DNA of 64,000 nt, from NCBI RefSeq assembly GCF_026914265.1, contig NC_069132.1, positions 35,024,932-35,088,931 of the forward strand, written 5' to 3'. Made by a program: the position numbers and the translations under genes. The stretch is from Mya arenaria. Its lineage: Eukaryota > Mollusca > Bivalvia > Myida > Myidae. Of the stretch, positions 1 to 11,813 are shown in pieces (the stretch's first letter is position 1; every line of letters begins with the position of its first letter). Below the pieces are notes generated by a model that worked only from the letters and a program-made list of their open reading frames with translations, made no database searches and was not told the origin of the DNA.

Positions 1-560
1 AGAATGGTATGATTTTGCATTTAAAACATCTCCTCTAGGTAAGTTAATAGCTATTAATAATTACATATTTAAACAAAAATATTCCTACTTTTCCTTATTT
101 TTTGTAAAAAATATTCCTACTATTTCCTTCTTTTCTGTTAGAAAACCTCCTACTTTTTTTGTTAGTGGCTGCTGGAAGGACTGTGTGTCGATTTTTTGCC
201 TTATGATATATGAATGATAATCAGTATTACAATAGGGCGTTTTTTTTCCAGGCTTTAAAAACTATTGAATCATCAAAAATTGTCACAAATATAAACAAAA
301 ATATATATAAATGAATATATGCATAATATACAAGTATACTATGTAGTAGACACTCTGACAAAGATGAAATGTTTAAAACATTAAAAATTCAAATGGAGAC
401 AAATTGTTTCACATTACCGGTAATGCTGGTCGTCAACAAATTATCAATGTACAGGTATATGGGATCAATAATTTCAAACTCTTGAGTTAAATATAAAATT
501 TGAGTAAGTGCTGGGATTTCTGGCTATTAAATGTCAATTTTCACAATGTTTTGTTATCAG
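1..560. other. Upstream/intronic stretch, no gene recognised
   Basis: AT-rich sequence before the first recognisable sulfurtransferase exon, probably intron of that gene. A GTAAGT-type donor follows position 38, but the frame that would join the exon at 561 ends in a stop codon, so I do not call an exon here. Confidence 0.4.
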
Positions 561-3500
561 TTATATGGTCACCGTAATGTGTCAGTCCTCGACGGGGGTC
601 TACGCAAGTGGCTGGAGGATGGATATGATGTCACCACAGATGAACCGGAGATAGAGGTAGGACATTTTAGATAAATATCAGGAAACATTTTAATATGGAT
701 TCATAAGAAATTTCAATCATAATTCAAACTTTTTTCAGCTTTATATCATGTTTCGAAAGCATTATAATATGTCTTTAAGAGTAACAAAGAATGCTGAAAG
801 TATTCTTTCAAACTGATATTCACAGTACTTTTTGTGCTGTTACTTGTGCTGTTACTTGTGCTACTGTTACTTCTGGTGCTCATTATGTCTTACTTATTTA
901 CATGAAATAAACAAAGAAACACAATGGCATATGATTTTGCTTTTTAATATTGCATGGTTTATATTAAGCTTTGCCATTTTTATGATTTAAAAATAAATCA
1001 TCAAAACAAATACGGTAGCTGCCGATTTTTCAGCTCCGATTTTGACATTCTTCCACTGCATCCTATCTATGGTAGGGTTTTTACCCGTTCTTTTGCTTGC
1101 TTCCTATCTATGCTAGCGTCCTATACACAGTATAATACGGTATAAGTTTGTTTTGAAATTTCTTAGCTAACTTTTGTTTTTATTGTTAACTTGAATACCT
1201 CAATGTGACTTATTTTCGTTGACGACGTCACATATTTGTACATCTTACACAATTAACTATTAGGGAAATAACATTTTCAGGGGTACCAGAAGCTATAATT
1301 AGGAAATGTGATGTATACCCCGTAATATTCTAATTCAGGTAAATGTTGTTTTAGTACATACTATATACATATATGTTTCCATAGCATCTTAAAATAGACA
1401 ACATAAAAGAATGACAAATGATTATGTTTAGAATTATATTTAACTTTCTCAGAGGTCAGACTTTGTGGCGAAGTTGGACAAGAATTTGCTGCGCTCATAC
1501 GATGATGTGATAAGAAACTTTGAGACGAGACGGGAACAGATTGTTGATGCCCGGGGAGAACAAAGCAAAAATGTAACGGATGGTAGGTAGTGGATTTGAC
1601 ACTGCATAGACGACCCCTGTCATTGCTAAGCTTGTTCAAAATTATAATTTCACAAACATACATGGCTTGTAACAATTATTAAGCAAAAAACTATACAAAA
1701 AAATACAAGCATTTTCATTCAAAAGCCTTACTTTGAGGACCCTCAGTGTTTACATATTCTGAAGATGAACATGTTAATGTTTATCATATTTATTATTCCT
1801 CTGCTTCACCAAGTGAAGTTGGAGCTTTATTGGAACCACATGGTCATGTCTGTCCCTTTTTGTGGTCAGATTTTAAATTTATTTGGCAGAAGTGACCACC
1901 ATAGCATGAAGAAATGTCATGTTTAAGACCTGTTTCCCTACCTTCAAGGTCAAGGTCACAGAAACCTTTTGAACTTGGTATGGACTTTCAGTCCGTCCCA
2001 TTTTTGTCCAGTCCATATTTTTCTCATTCATGATCAGACCTTAAAATTGGTTGGCAGAAGTGACCACCATAGCATGAGAGGTGTGGTGCTAAAGACCTGT
2101 GTCCCTACCTTCAAGGTCAAGGTCACAGCAACCTTTTGAATTTCATATGTTTTCCTATATAAGCCTTACTGATAGATTGTGTCCAGTCCATGTCTTTTTC
2201 AAATATGGTCAGATTTTGAAATTATTTTGCAAAAGTGATCACCATAGCATGAGAATGTGTTGCCCTTAAGACCAGTGTCTCTACCTTCAAGGTCAAGGTT
2301 GCGTCAACCACCTGAACTAGCTCTAGTTTAAGCTTAATCATGGAAAAAATTATAAGCTTACAGGAATCAAGCACTTGTGTAAGTCTTTTACTTGGTCAAA
2401 GAGCAGTTCTAGGCCCAATTTCTTAAAAAGTTTTAGCGTAACAAGCTTATTATCTGATTTCTTGAAGCCAAAATATTTACTTAAAATGCCGCTAACAAGT
2501 TAATCCTGTTGACCATAAAAATGATTTCCTTTGAAGTCTTTAAACCTTTCAAAATAAGGATATTTCAAACATTCTTTGAAGAAATAATAATGAGCTTAAC
2601 TAAATCCTGTTGTAAGGCATGGAACTTGTTTGTGAAATTTGGGCCTGGTGTCCACTTTGAGGTGTCCACTTTGAGGTGTCCACTTTGAGGTGTCCACTTT
2701 GAGGTGTCCACTTTGAGATGTCCACTTTGAGGTGTCCACTTTGAGGTGTCCACTTTGAGGTGTCCACTTTGAGGTGTCCACTTTGAGGTGTCCACTTTGA
2801 GATGTCCACTTTGAGGTGTCCACTTTGAGATGTCCACTTTGAGGTGTCCTCTTTGAGGTGTCCACTTTGAGGTGTCCACTTTGAGATGTCCACTTTGAGA
2901 TGTCCACTTTGAGATGTCCACTTTGAGGTGTCCACTTTGAGGTGTCCACTTTGAGGTGTCCACTTTGAGGTGTCCACTTTGAGGTGTCCACTTTGAGGTG
3001 TCCACTTTGAGGTGTCCACTTTGAGGTGTCCACTTTGAGGTGTCCACTTTGAGATGTCCACTTTGAGGTGTCCACTTTGAGGTGTCCACTTTGAGGTGTC
3101 CACTTTGAGATGTCCACTTTGAGGTGTCCACTTTGAGGTGTCCACTTTGAGGTGTCCACTTTGAGGTGTCCACTTTGAGGTGTCCACTTTGAGATGTCCA
3201 CTTTGAGGTGTCCACTTTGAGGTGTCCACTTTGAGGTGTCCACTTTGAGGTGTCCACTTTGAGGCAAAATATGAATGATCCCATTTAGCTGTATTCAAAT
3301 AACACTTATCATTATCAACAGGTCTCAATAATTCTCCTTAGAGTGTTTGTAAATTGATTTTGTAGGCATATAAAAACTGGTTTGTTTCTACGAACGTAAG
3401 ATCAATCTATTCAATAAATAGGACCCTAGTGTGGCTTGAAAACTGAACTTCTTCAACGAGAGGTAGACTTAGCATCTATCTCATTCTTTTTATTTTTACG

Positions 3501-6500
3501 CCCACTCGTGATGAGCTTGGCCTAGTTGCCACAATTGCGGTTCGGTGTATGTGCATACGTGCTTGCATGGAATCATGCATCTCTCTTGGCCATGCTTTAA
3601 GTGATTTGCATGGGCTAGATATTGTTGGCATTTAGCCGACATGAATCTAGTCAGTAAATCATGACGGTAAAAAAATGTGCTTGAAAATTTTTATATTATT
3701 GAATAAATGAAATAGAGATACACTGGTGCTTTGCATGCATATATATTTGAATTTGAAGAAATCCTATTTAAAATGTTTTAAAACTAGCATATTTTTGTAG
3801 CTGAAGGTGGTGGAACCTTAAAGGGTGCAAAACATGTGGACTTTCAACAGATGTTTGCTGAGGATGGGACTTTGAAACCAGATGCTGAACTTAAAGCTTG
3901 TAAGTTGTATCAGAGTCGTCTTATGCCCCAGAAGGGCAGCGTATAGTAACAGACCTTCTGTCTATCTGTCCATCTGTCTTCCTTCCCCACAGTCTCTGAT
4001 CAAAAACTATTAAAAGAACACTGGGACCCATGTACCTCAAACTTGATAGGCAGGTTGGCTATGACCAATAGATGAAGCCGATTGATTTTGAGGTCAGTTG
4101 TTGAAAGCTAAAGGTTGTTGTGACGTTGAGCTGAAATTTCCAATCAATAACTGAAAAACTCTGGGGCCCAAGGACCTCAAACTTGGTAAGCAGGTTGATC
4201 ATTACCAGCAAATGAAAGCTAACGATTTTGAGGTCAGTTGGTCAAAGATACAAGTCAATAACTGATTTCAATATGGTAAACAAGAGCTGTCACAGTATGT
4301 GACGAATGCCCCCCGAATGTGACAATGACTTATGAACATGGTAGTACATGAAAAGTTGATCTCGCCTTTACGTGTCAAATTCATATGGCAAGTTATTTTA
4401 AATTGCCTCTGAACATAAAAAAATACCACCCATACTTGACAACCTACAACCTGTTATGTCCTTATATTCAGCATTCCATTGTGATTAAACACTAAGTGTA
4501 TCTTTCACCTTAAAGGTAGGGACCTGGGTCTTGTACTCGACACATCGTCTTGGTATGTCTAACACATGTGGCAAGTTATTTTAAAATCTGTCCATACAAG
4601 AGAAAGTTACAGCCTGGACACAACAAACTATACTCTGTGTCCTTATATGCAGCATTCCATTGTGAATAAACACTAAGTGTGACCTTGAACTTAGAGGTAG
4701 GGACATGGGTCTTGCACGTGACACTTCAGCTTGGTATGTCGAACACATGTGGCAAGTCATTTAAAAATCTGTCCATACAAAAGAAAGTTACAGCCCGGAC
4801 ACGACAACCTATACTCTATGTCCTTATATATGCTGCATTCCATTGTGAAAAAACACCTAAGTGTGACCTTGACCTTAGAGGTAGGGACACGGGTCTTGCA
4901 AGTGACACATCGTCTTAGTATGTGGAACACATGTGGCAAGTTATTTTAAAATCTATGCATACAAGGGAAAGTTACAGCCCGGACACGACAACCTATACTC
5001 TATGTCCTTATATGCAGCACTCCATTGTGAATAAACACCAAGTGTGACCTTGACCTTAGAGGTAGGGACACGGGTCCTGCACGCGACACGTCGTCTTGGT
5101 ATGTGGAACACATGTGGCAAGTTATTTTAAAATCTTTCCATATAAGGGAAAGTTACAGCCCGGACACGACAACCTATACTCTATGTCCTTATATGCAGCA
5201 CTCCATTGTGAATAAACACTAAGTGTGACCTTGACCTTAGAGGTAGGGACACGGGTCTTGCACGCGACACGTCGTCTTGGTATGTGAAACACATGTGGCA
5301 AGTCATTTTAAAATCTGTCCATACAAGGGAAAGTTACAGCCCGGACACGACAACCTATACTCTATGTCCTTATATGCAGCACTCCATTGTGAATAAACAC
5401 TAAGTGTGACCTTGACCTTAGAGGTAGGGACACGGGTCTTGCACGCGACACGTCGTCTTGGTATGTGGAACACATGTGGCAAGTCATTTTAAAATCTGTC
5501 CATACAAGGGAAAGTTACAGCCCAGACACGAGTTATTGAGCCGGATACATGGACGGACGGTGCGATTTTAATATGCCCACCTTTGGGGGCATAATAATTA
5601 TGATAAAGATGAAAATTGCTGGATTTTCTGCTCATAGTCATGATATGATAATACATGTGTATTTCTAAACAGAAAATGAAGAGTATTTGAAAGGTATTAT
5701 AAGTTAATTTCAAACTGTGATGCCACTATTTTATTGAATTAAGATGTCCAATATTAAAGCTTTTCATCTCATCTGCCCATTGGTTATTATGTGAAATTTT
5801 GATGACCTTATATAATTTTGGTTTCATTTTAATGAGTTGCTGATAGCTAATATGTAAAATAAATGACTGCTCTTAAGGGTGAGAGTGGTCTAGTGAAACA
5901 GGTGTCCCCCTCTTACCCAAGATGTAGCGGTTTACATCCACTACCAGGGGTACTTTCTCATGGCCTCCCAAAAATGACACCGGTCCGGTACTGATTCCTA
6001 CCCAGGAAATTAATGCGAGAGTGATTATATGATCTATAAGCTAACAGCTATTTTATAATCCTTTTTCTACTCATTAAACCCATTCAAAAGATACTAAAAT
6101 AATATCAGGTCACAAGGCATCCTAAATTCATATTATTGTATATTAGATGCCTTAATTAGTCTTACAATACTATATTATTTATAAGATGACCCTAGAAGTG
6201 TCCCCTATTGCAGTGTTTGACCGAGGGGGCGTGGACCTGGGTCGACCAATAGTTGCCTCCTGTCAACGGGGGATGACTGCCTGTGCAATTGCAGCCGCTG
6301 CTCAGATTCTGGGCAAGGAAAATGTACCTGTCTATTTGGTATGAACTTTTTTTTATGGACACAAGTTTCTTTTAAGTGAACACCAATGCTCGCCTGTTAT
6401 TTTTAGTCAAACAAGGGGCATAACTCAATAATTATTACAGTCAGAGATTTTGGCCATGTTGTACATGTGGACTGATTTCATTGAAATATCTCAAATGGTT

Positions 6501-7237
6501 ATAGAGTTATTTGCTGAATCACAAGGTGGGCAAGCTTGTTTTATGAGATAATGCTTTAACAGAACAGGTGGGCAAGCTTGCACTCACAAACTCATGCAAA
6601 AAAATAGCCAATCCTAAAGTTAAAACAAGAGCCACTCGAAACGTATGCCAGTGTTTATTTTTTCATTTAATAAAGGGGCACAACTCAACATTTTTAAAGT
6701 CAGTGTTTTTAGCCTTGCTGTATATGTGCATATTGTCTCTGGCAACATGTATACTAAGTTCCATTCAAATACATTGAAACGGCTTTATTGCCAATGTTTA
6801 AGTGTTTGCACAATGGCAAGACCTCAACTTTTTAATAAAACGAAAACGAACAAGGAGCTAAAGCCCCTGTTCAAACAGATAAATGTTTGCATTTGTTTGT
6901 GATGAACTTGTTATCAGACTCCAGTACATGTGGTACATTTTATGATTGTCGGTAAATCAGTTTCTAGTTAAACTTACAGAACTTGAGAATTAAACTTTAT
7001 ATTTAATCCAGTAATACATTGAATTGATTAATATGGAAAAAAAGAAAGGTTAGCAGCCTTGAAATTGTAGCAGTACTTTGTTAAGGCAGCTTAAAATGCA
7101 TTCTACAAATTATATGGCTTTTGAGATTGTATTAATTATTAATATTATTAATTAATTGATCCTATTTACAGGGATCCTGGTCTGAGTTCAGCTTGAGAGC
7201 ACCTGAAGAGTTCAAGCACACACCAAAGACAGTGTGA
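561..7237 (+). CDS. Rhodanese / 3-mercaptopyruvate sulfurtransferase, C-terminal exons (5' end outside window)
   Basis: Five exons read in one continuous frame: 561-656, 1453-1582, 3801-3899, 6214-6338 and 7172-7237 (TGA), all with AG/GT borders, giving 171 C-terminal residues. The family transfers sulfur from thiosulfate or 3-mercaptopyruvate through a persulfidated cysteine and is usually mitochondrial or cytosolic. Exon 1 reads YGHRNVSVLDGGLRKW, the end of the first rhodanese domain. Exon 2 opens the second domain (RREQIVDARG). Exon 4 holds the active-site loop CQRGMT after RPIVAS. The last exon begins GSWSEF, matching the conserved (D)GSW-S/V-EW segment. The basic third loop residue resembles the rhodanese loop (CRKGVT) more than the mercaptopyruvate loop (CGSGVT), so substrate is uncertain. 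Introns hold a minisatellite and a tandem-core repeat. The N-terminal half was not found. Confidence 0.85.
1850..2325. repeat. Dispersed repeat, three tandem units of about 170 bp
   Basis: Three diverged copies each contain CACCATAGCATGA followed about 50 nt later by CTACCTTCAAGGTCAAGG. They lie in sulfurtransferase intron 2 and resemble the other GACCTT-rich mollusc-type repeats in this window. Confidence 0.6.
2648..3264. repeat. 14-bp minisatellite, about 44 copies
   Basis: Near-perfect head-to-tail copies of GGTGTCCACTTTGA, with an A-for-G variant (GAGATG) scattered through the array. It lies inside sulfurtransferase intron 2. The unit length is not a multiple of three and lacks stops on the minus strand, so all three minus frames stay open for over 200 codons. 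These are not genes. Confidence 0.95.
3970..4265. repeat. Diverged dispersed repeat, two tandem units of ~120-130 bp
   Basis: Two copies carry the pattern ACCTCAAACTTG...GGCAGGTTG / ACCTCAAACTTG...AGCAGGTTG followed by GATTTTGAGGTCAGTTG. The same phrasing recurs in the 23-25 kb element. Intronic. Confidence 0.5.
4283..5600. mobile_element. Non-autonomous repeat element with ~182-bp tandem core (six units)
   Basis: Units begin near 4473, 4655, 4834, 5019, 5203 and 5386. Each contains ATAAACACTAAGTGTGACC, a block GAGGTAGGGACACGGGTC and ACACATGTGGCAAGT. The left part carries GAATGCCCCCCG and the right end CTTTGGGGGCATAATAA, so the ends are C-rich and G-rich complements. A non-coding element with short tandem core inside unique flanks matches the bivalve 'pearl'/Helentron-associated type. 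That assignment is inferred. No ORF of its own. It sits in sulfurtransferase intron 3. Confidence 0.6.
5878..6065 (+). mobile_element. tRNA-derived SINE
   Basis: The head reads GAGAGTGGTCTAGTGAAAC (A-box-like), followed about 40 nt on by a degraded B-box region (GGTTTACATCC). The body ends in CTACCCAGGAAATTAATG, a tail motif shared with SINE-like copies near 18.1 and 21.1 kb and, inverted, near 11.6 kb. Confidence 0.6.
6390..6900. repeat. Degenerate dispersed repeat, two units
   Basis: GGGGCATAACTCAATAATT and GGGGCACAACTCAACATTT head two related stretches about 260 nt apart in the last sulfurtransferase intron. Related wording occurs at 8.46 kb. No ends or duplicated target site could be defined. 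Confidence 0.4.
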
Positions 7238-7406
7238 AGTACCGTATATTGTACAGGAAACTGAGATTATTATCAAAAAGTGTGTTGGGGATTGGTGTTT
7301 TTACCCATTACGTCATGTATGTGCTATGCTATTGGTTGTGGCTTTTATGGTGCCAATTTTTATTGTAATTGTAAAAATGCCAGTGGCAAAGGTAGTGGTG
7401 CATGAT

Positions 7407-7412
7407 AATAAA
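7407..7412 (+). promoter_or_regulatory. Poly(A) signal of the sulfurtransferase gene
   Basis: AATAAA lies 170 nt after the sulfurtransferase stop codon, with AT-rich sequence and T runs downstream. It is the first canonical signal after the stop. Confidence 0.5.
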
Positions 7413-9060
7413 CCTGTTTAATATGGAATATTTTTTTATTTCGGGGTGAGATTCCAATATATTTTACTGCGTGCCGACGAAAAGCTATATATTTATGAAA
7501 ATCATGACTAGTTTTTTTTTTCTTCTTAGTACAAATCTGAACTCAAGAGTGAGACAGGAGAATGTATGTAAACATGGGCCCTGGATTTCTTCAGAGAACG
7601 GATAGGTCTTTCCATGAACAATTACTTTTTCCACTGGTATATATTAACTTACCCAAGGCAACAGATTATAAGATACCTAAATGTACCCGTCTTCTTTTTG
7701 CATAATCTTTATGTCTGACTACTCCAGTGTTTATGTATATTCAGAATATATGTTAAATTGTTACCCGTATGCTCAACCGATAAGTACATGTATTTGACTA
7801 AAATGTGCATGTTAGTGCATTCAAATAACATTTTAAAAAAGTGTTTTTTATACAAAAAGAACCTCTATTTTCTTGTGTTAAACATATATTCTGTGGTGCA
7901 ACATGTATCTATGCAAATTTTATTTATGAATTAAAATTTATAACAATTATGATGTTCTGTGTCTGAATACTCATTCACTATTAATGATATTTGACTGGTT
8001 TGTTCATCTCTCTCAATAACTCATGTATTTGAATATGGTTCATTTTTAGTCTACTCCGGTCAGTCGCTACATCTAATGAAAACAATCAAATGTCCTACCT
8101 AATCTTGAAAAGATTTTGTTTCATTTTAAACCTGTCTAATGCCAAGGTCACTGTCTAATATCGGTCATTTCTTCTTACATGTCTAGGTTTACCTTTATAA
8201 TGTCAAGGTCAAGTCAGTATATGGGTTATGGCATATTAAAAGCCATGTCACTGGGTTAAATATAACCTTAACCAGGTAAGCATCTTTTGGGGCTTCTTTC
8301 CCATTCAAAGAAAGTTATATAATTATGTATTAAGGGATTTCAATAAATATCCCAAGCTTCCCATTAACTTCCATTGCATTCAAGCTAGTAGTTGCATAGA
8401 AATAGTCTGAACACTAATAGTAGGACAAACTGGTCCTCTATTCCATTAAAAAGAGACAAAAGGGCCATAACTTTGTAAGAAAATCATTGAACCAGAGTGT
8501 GCTAATAATATGTGCAACTTCTCTCGTAAGAAAAGCTGCATATAAAATTTCATTGAATTCAGGTGTAGTTGCTGAGAAATAGCCCTATGACGAATAGTGG
8601 GATGAACGAAGCAGAGACTGTGCTCTCCCCAAAAAATTCCGGAGCATAATAATGGGTCTACCATCATGTATTAAGCAAGCCCAATTGATCATGTGTTTTT
8701 TTTATTATTGTACCATGATGCCTAATGGTCATATACAGAAATATTTTCTGCTTAAATTTTGTGGTCACATTAGCAATACTTGGATGTATTGGTGGACCTT
8801 ACAACTAGAAATAAAATATGAGATGGTAAATATAAACTCTCAAAACCAAGCATTAATTTGACTGTCGGAGTAATCTAAAGATTTTCCTTTCCATACATTT
8901 TGACATAATAATCTTTAATACAAAATTAACTTATACAAATTTTTTTTAAAAAAATGCAGTGAATATTATCAATCTGTTTATTGAAATATATATATAAAAT
9001 AATTTAATAATGATTAACAAACACCATAATAACATTGAACTTAATGTCAATGACAATGTT
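7413..9060. other. Intergenic stretch with one degenerate repeat
   Basis: No exon-like sequence was recognised. Positions about 8340-8660 look like a dispersed repeat (GGGCCATAACTTTGTAAG, ending near CCGGAGCATAATAA). The rest is plain AT-rich DNA with poly-A/T runs. Confidence 0.5.
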
Positions 9061-9077
9061 CTTCAAATACAATGTTC

Positions 9078-9170
9078 GACTTTATAAGAGACAGATGTTT
9101 GTGGTGGGACTCGGGCAACACGCCTGCTAGACACATCTGCAGCACCACCGATGCTCAAGAAATTCTTGAT
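9078..9170 (-). CDS. Possible terminal exon of an unidentified gene (weak)
   Basis: Unusually GC-rich for its surroundings. Read on the minus strand it gives ...FLSIGGAADVSSRRVARV, then PPQTSVSYKVEHCI and a stop near 9078. Possible 3' splice sites precede it (TCAAG, or CTGCAG further in). I do not recognise the product and found no matching upstream exon before the SINE at 9.5 kb. It could be the last exon of a gene, a pseudogene scrap or chance. Confidence 0.2.
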
Positions 9171-9484
9171 TTTAGGACATGTATAATGTTAAATACATGA
9201 TAATAAGATAGCTTCTAAGTTGATATGTAAAACACATGTATATCAATTTGAAACATTTCTAAAACCAGCATCAATTTATACAGAATATTGAAAAAATGGC
9301 TACCAAAGGGTATCAACATAAAACAGTGATGTTTTATATCATTAAAAAATATAATATCATAACTGTTTCACAGAACTAATAAGTAATCTTTTTACATTAT
9401 CTTTTGCAATTAAAAAAATACGTAATGAGGTGAAAATGGAATGTGCGATAATTGGATAATTGTTATACGGTACATTTAACATAT

Positions 9485-9620
9485 GTAAACGGGTATTGAA
9501 TATATTATAGGGCGCCAAATGTGATAATATATGCAAATTTGCTTTGTACATCTGGTGGGGATTAAACCAATGACCCCTCGCTCTGCAGGCAGACACTCAA
9601 CAGCATAAACCCACTATATA
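9485..9620 (-). mobile_element. tRNA-derived SINE (minus strand)
   Basis: On the minus strand the stretch reads GAGTGTCTGCCTGCAGAG, then GGTTTAATCCCCACC, which fits a SINE promoter with a B-box-like GGTTNNATCC. It produces a spurious short ORF. Confidence 0.55.
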
Positions 9621-9639
9621 TTCAATACCCGGTTACCAT

Positions 9640-9765
9640 TATAAGTTCTTGCTCTTCTGCATGATTTAAGTTCAACACAAGATTACACCCTGCACAACAT
9701 CGTGCCAACGAGATAAACTTAGTATAAGTTATCATAACTTTCTTCACAATTGTTGTAAAATATAT
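9640..9765 (+). mobile_element. SINE 3' fragment
   Basis: CATCGTGCCAACGAGATAAAC followed by TTAGTATAAGTTATCATAAC matches the tail of the longer copy at 48.3-48.5 kb. Only the 3' part is present. Confidence 0.5.
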
Positions 9766-9999
9766 AATGTTTAAACTAACACTGGTTTTGTAAAACTTTC
9801 AATACACAAATGGCCTAATATCCTTTAAGGACAAATTCAATATATCAAAAGAATAGTCTTGTATGATATAAATACATACAAAAAGAGAGTCATGAAAAAT
9901 TGAGACAGTCAGTAAATAAATTCAGGTGGATGATACTAAATACTAATTTGCAGTATGTTAATGCATGGTAATTTACAATTTTTGATCATGAATTATCAA

Positions 10000-10165
10000 A
10001 CCATACCCTAAATCCAGGTAATTTACATCACTTTGTTTCAATAAAACTGTTATGGGGGCAAGACTTCTGGACCTTACTGGTCGAGGATTCAAACTGCTAT
10101 TCCAACCAACATCGCGATGAACATCCACCCGCCCGATTTGCTCCGAAGTGGACATGGGATGATAT
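10000..10165 (-). mobile_element. Degraded SINE (minus strand)
   Basis: On the minus strand there is a GTTTGAATCCTCGACC block resembling a B box, preceded by ATCGCGATGTTGG. No clear ends or poly-A. The surrounding 9.77-10.80 kb holds no recognised gene. Confidence 0.4.
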
Positions 10166-10812
10166 AAACTGTCATAACTTTTTATAGATTTGAAATATAT
10201 GCATAATTCTTTCTGCATTTTAAAGACAGATTAATTTAGAAACTTTCATACATTGGATTATGTGACATTTGAAAAAAATTATGTGTGCTTTTTTTGCTTT
10301 CAATTTATGCATATTTATTTTTTGGTGTTTTTTTTTCATCATCACCTGGTTAACTTGCAAAAAATAATTTATTTAAAATCATTTGCTAATAAAACTTACA
10401 TAAACATGTGCATATTTTTATTTCCTTTCCAAATATGTAATCTTTATTGGGTCTTGTACCAATAATAAAGAAGTTATTAGTGTTTATACAACACAATGGT
10501 CATAAAAAGGCAGATGGCTTATCAGTTATTGGAAAATGCCCAGATATTCAAGGTATCATATCTAACTGGGTCTCAGAATGAAATGGGTTAAACATGTACA
10601 ATGTAACATGTTTAAAATACATTTCTCAATCAAGCATTTAATGTTTTTTTTCCGTATACCAAACAAAAACCATTACAACTATAAAGGAAGGTCAGTAGAT
10701 CTAACAAAAAAATATTGAAAAGGAGATAATCAGCTTCTTTGATCAAGAATGTAAAATATTATAAATTGATCAGTTAATAATGATGTTTGTAGACAAGACT
10801 GAACACAATACA

Positions 10813-10936
10813 ACACCTGTAAAACACCTGTAAAACACCAGTGCAACACCTGTGCAACACCAGTTCAACAACTGTGCAACACCAGTGCAACACCAGTACA
10901 ACACCTATACAACACTTTTACAACACCAGTACAACA
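10813..10936. repeat. 11-bp minisatellite, about 11 copies
   Basis: Diverged copies of ACACCAGTGCA / ACACCTGTGCA run head to tail. A short plus-strand ORF across it (repeated N-T-S residues) follows from the repeat and is not supported as a gene. Confidence 0.85.
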
Positions 10937-11323
10937 CATTTTGCTGGCTTAGTGCAAAGCGGTAACACAATAAAGAGATATAAGGTGTTACAAGTCAACA
11001 GTCATGGACTAAAGATCTTGACTATTAAAGTAGGTTCCAAAGAAACATTTTGCACACAGTCCGTTCATAATATACATTAAAAGTATCACATTAATCCCAA
11101 CATCACAGTTTCTTTTCTCTAGGTTTTTTCCAAATCTCTCTCTCACCTCTGCACATCTTCTCCCAAGTAAACAACAAATTATTTACTGTCTGATGGACCT
11201 TATGCTTAATCTTTCTACAGAATATTTGTCTAATTAACCGTAGGTAATAAAACAAGTTTATTTAACAAAAGTATTCAAATCCATGCACATTAATTAAAAA
11301 GTTTTTTTTTTCTAATTTATTTA

Positions 11324-11498
11324 GGGCTATTCCATTTAAACATATAACCCCGGGGGAAGGCACTTTTAAAATATCCCACCCCCCTACAGAAGCAAATTAA
11401 CCCTTTCGGGGTCCAAATAGGGCGAAAAAAGACCCAACCATATACTATTTAAATAATTGCCACCCCCCCTGGCGTTATATGTTTTACTGGAATCGCCC
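11324..11498. mobile_element. MITE with TTA target duplication (PIF/Harbinger-like)
   Basis: The left end GGGCTATTCCATTTAAACAT is mirrored by the right end, whose complement starts GGGCGATTCCAGTAAAACAT. The imperfect inverted repeats extend about 35 bp into CCCGGGGG/CCAGGGGG. Both sides carry TTA (11321-11323, 11499-11501), the usual target of PIF/Harbinger elements. It lies downstream of the MCT-A stop and has no coding capacity. Confidence 0.65.
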
Positions 11499-11524
11499 TT
11501 AGCTCCATTGTGAAAACAGCTGTC

Positions 11525-11690
11525 AGCTGATATGAATTTCTCTCAAGTCTGTTTCCAGGGTAAATTTAAACCAGTACATGTGTCCTTTCTGAGAAGAAAA
11601 CAGAACTTTTCACTGGGGGGGAGGGGGGCCTCGAAGACCAACCTCTAGGGCGAGTTGAACAACATTACCACTAGACCATTCTTTTATCAA
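11525..11690 (-). mobile_element. tRNA-derived SINE (minus strand)
   Basis: On the minus strand it starts GAATGGTCTAGTGGTAATG (A box), with a degenerate B-box region about 30 nt on (GGTCTTCGAGGC), and continues to GTACTGGTTTAAATTTACCC. It lies just beyond the MCT-A stop codon, perhaps in its 3' UTR. Confidence 0.6.
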
Positions 11691-11813
11691 TTCCATGCTC
11701 ATTTGTACATGTATGCCCACATAATTTACTTTAAATATATTTTCACTAAGTTAACTGTCATGTATCATATGTATAATCACTATATCTATCATGGGTTCTA
11801 GTTGTCATGTCTT

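Noticed and set aside
1-38. Possible sulfurtransferase exon ending at a GTAAGT donor
   Set aside because: The phase needed to join the exon at 561 ends in a stop codon, and the sequence does not resemble the family.
2565-3328. Three overlapping minus-strand ORFs of 223-242 codons
   Set aside because: They only trace the 14-bp minisatellite in three frames, with no independent coding support.
9083-9097. TATAAGAGACAG-like string resembling a transposase adapter
   Set aside because: Only about 12 bases match and the flanks are ordinary genomic sequence; chance is sufficient.
9500-9620. Possible tRNA gene from B-box-like sequence
   Set aside because: No full cloverleaf with paired acceptor stem; better explained as a tRNA-derived SINE, as are the copies at 5.9, 11.6, 18.1, 21.1 and 48.4 kb.
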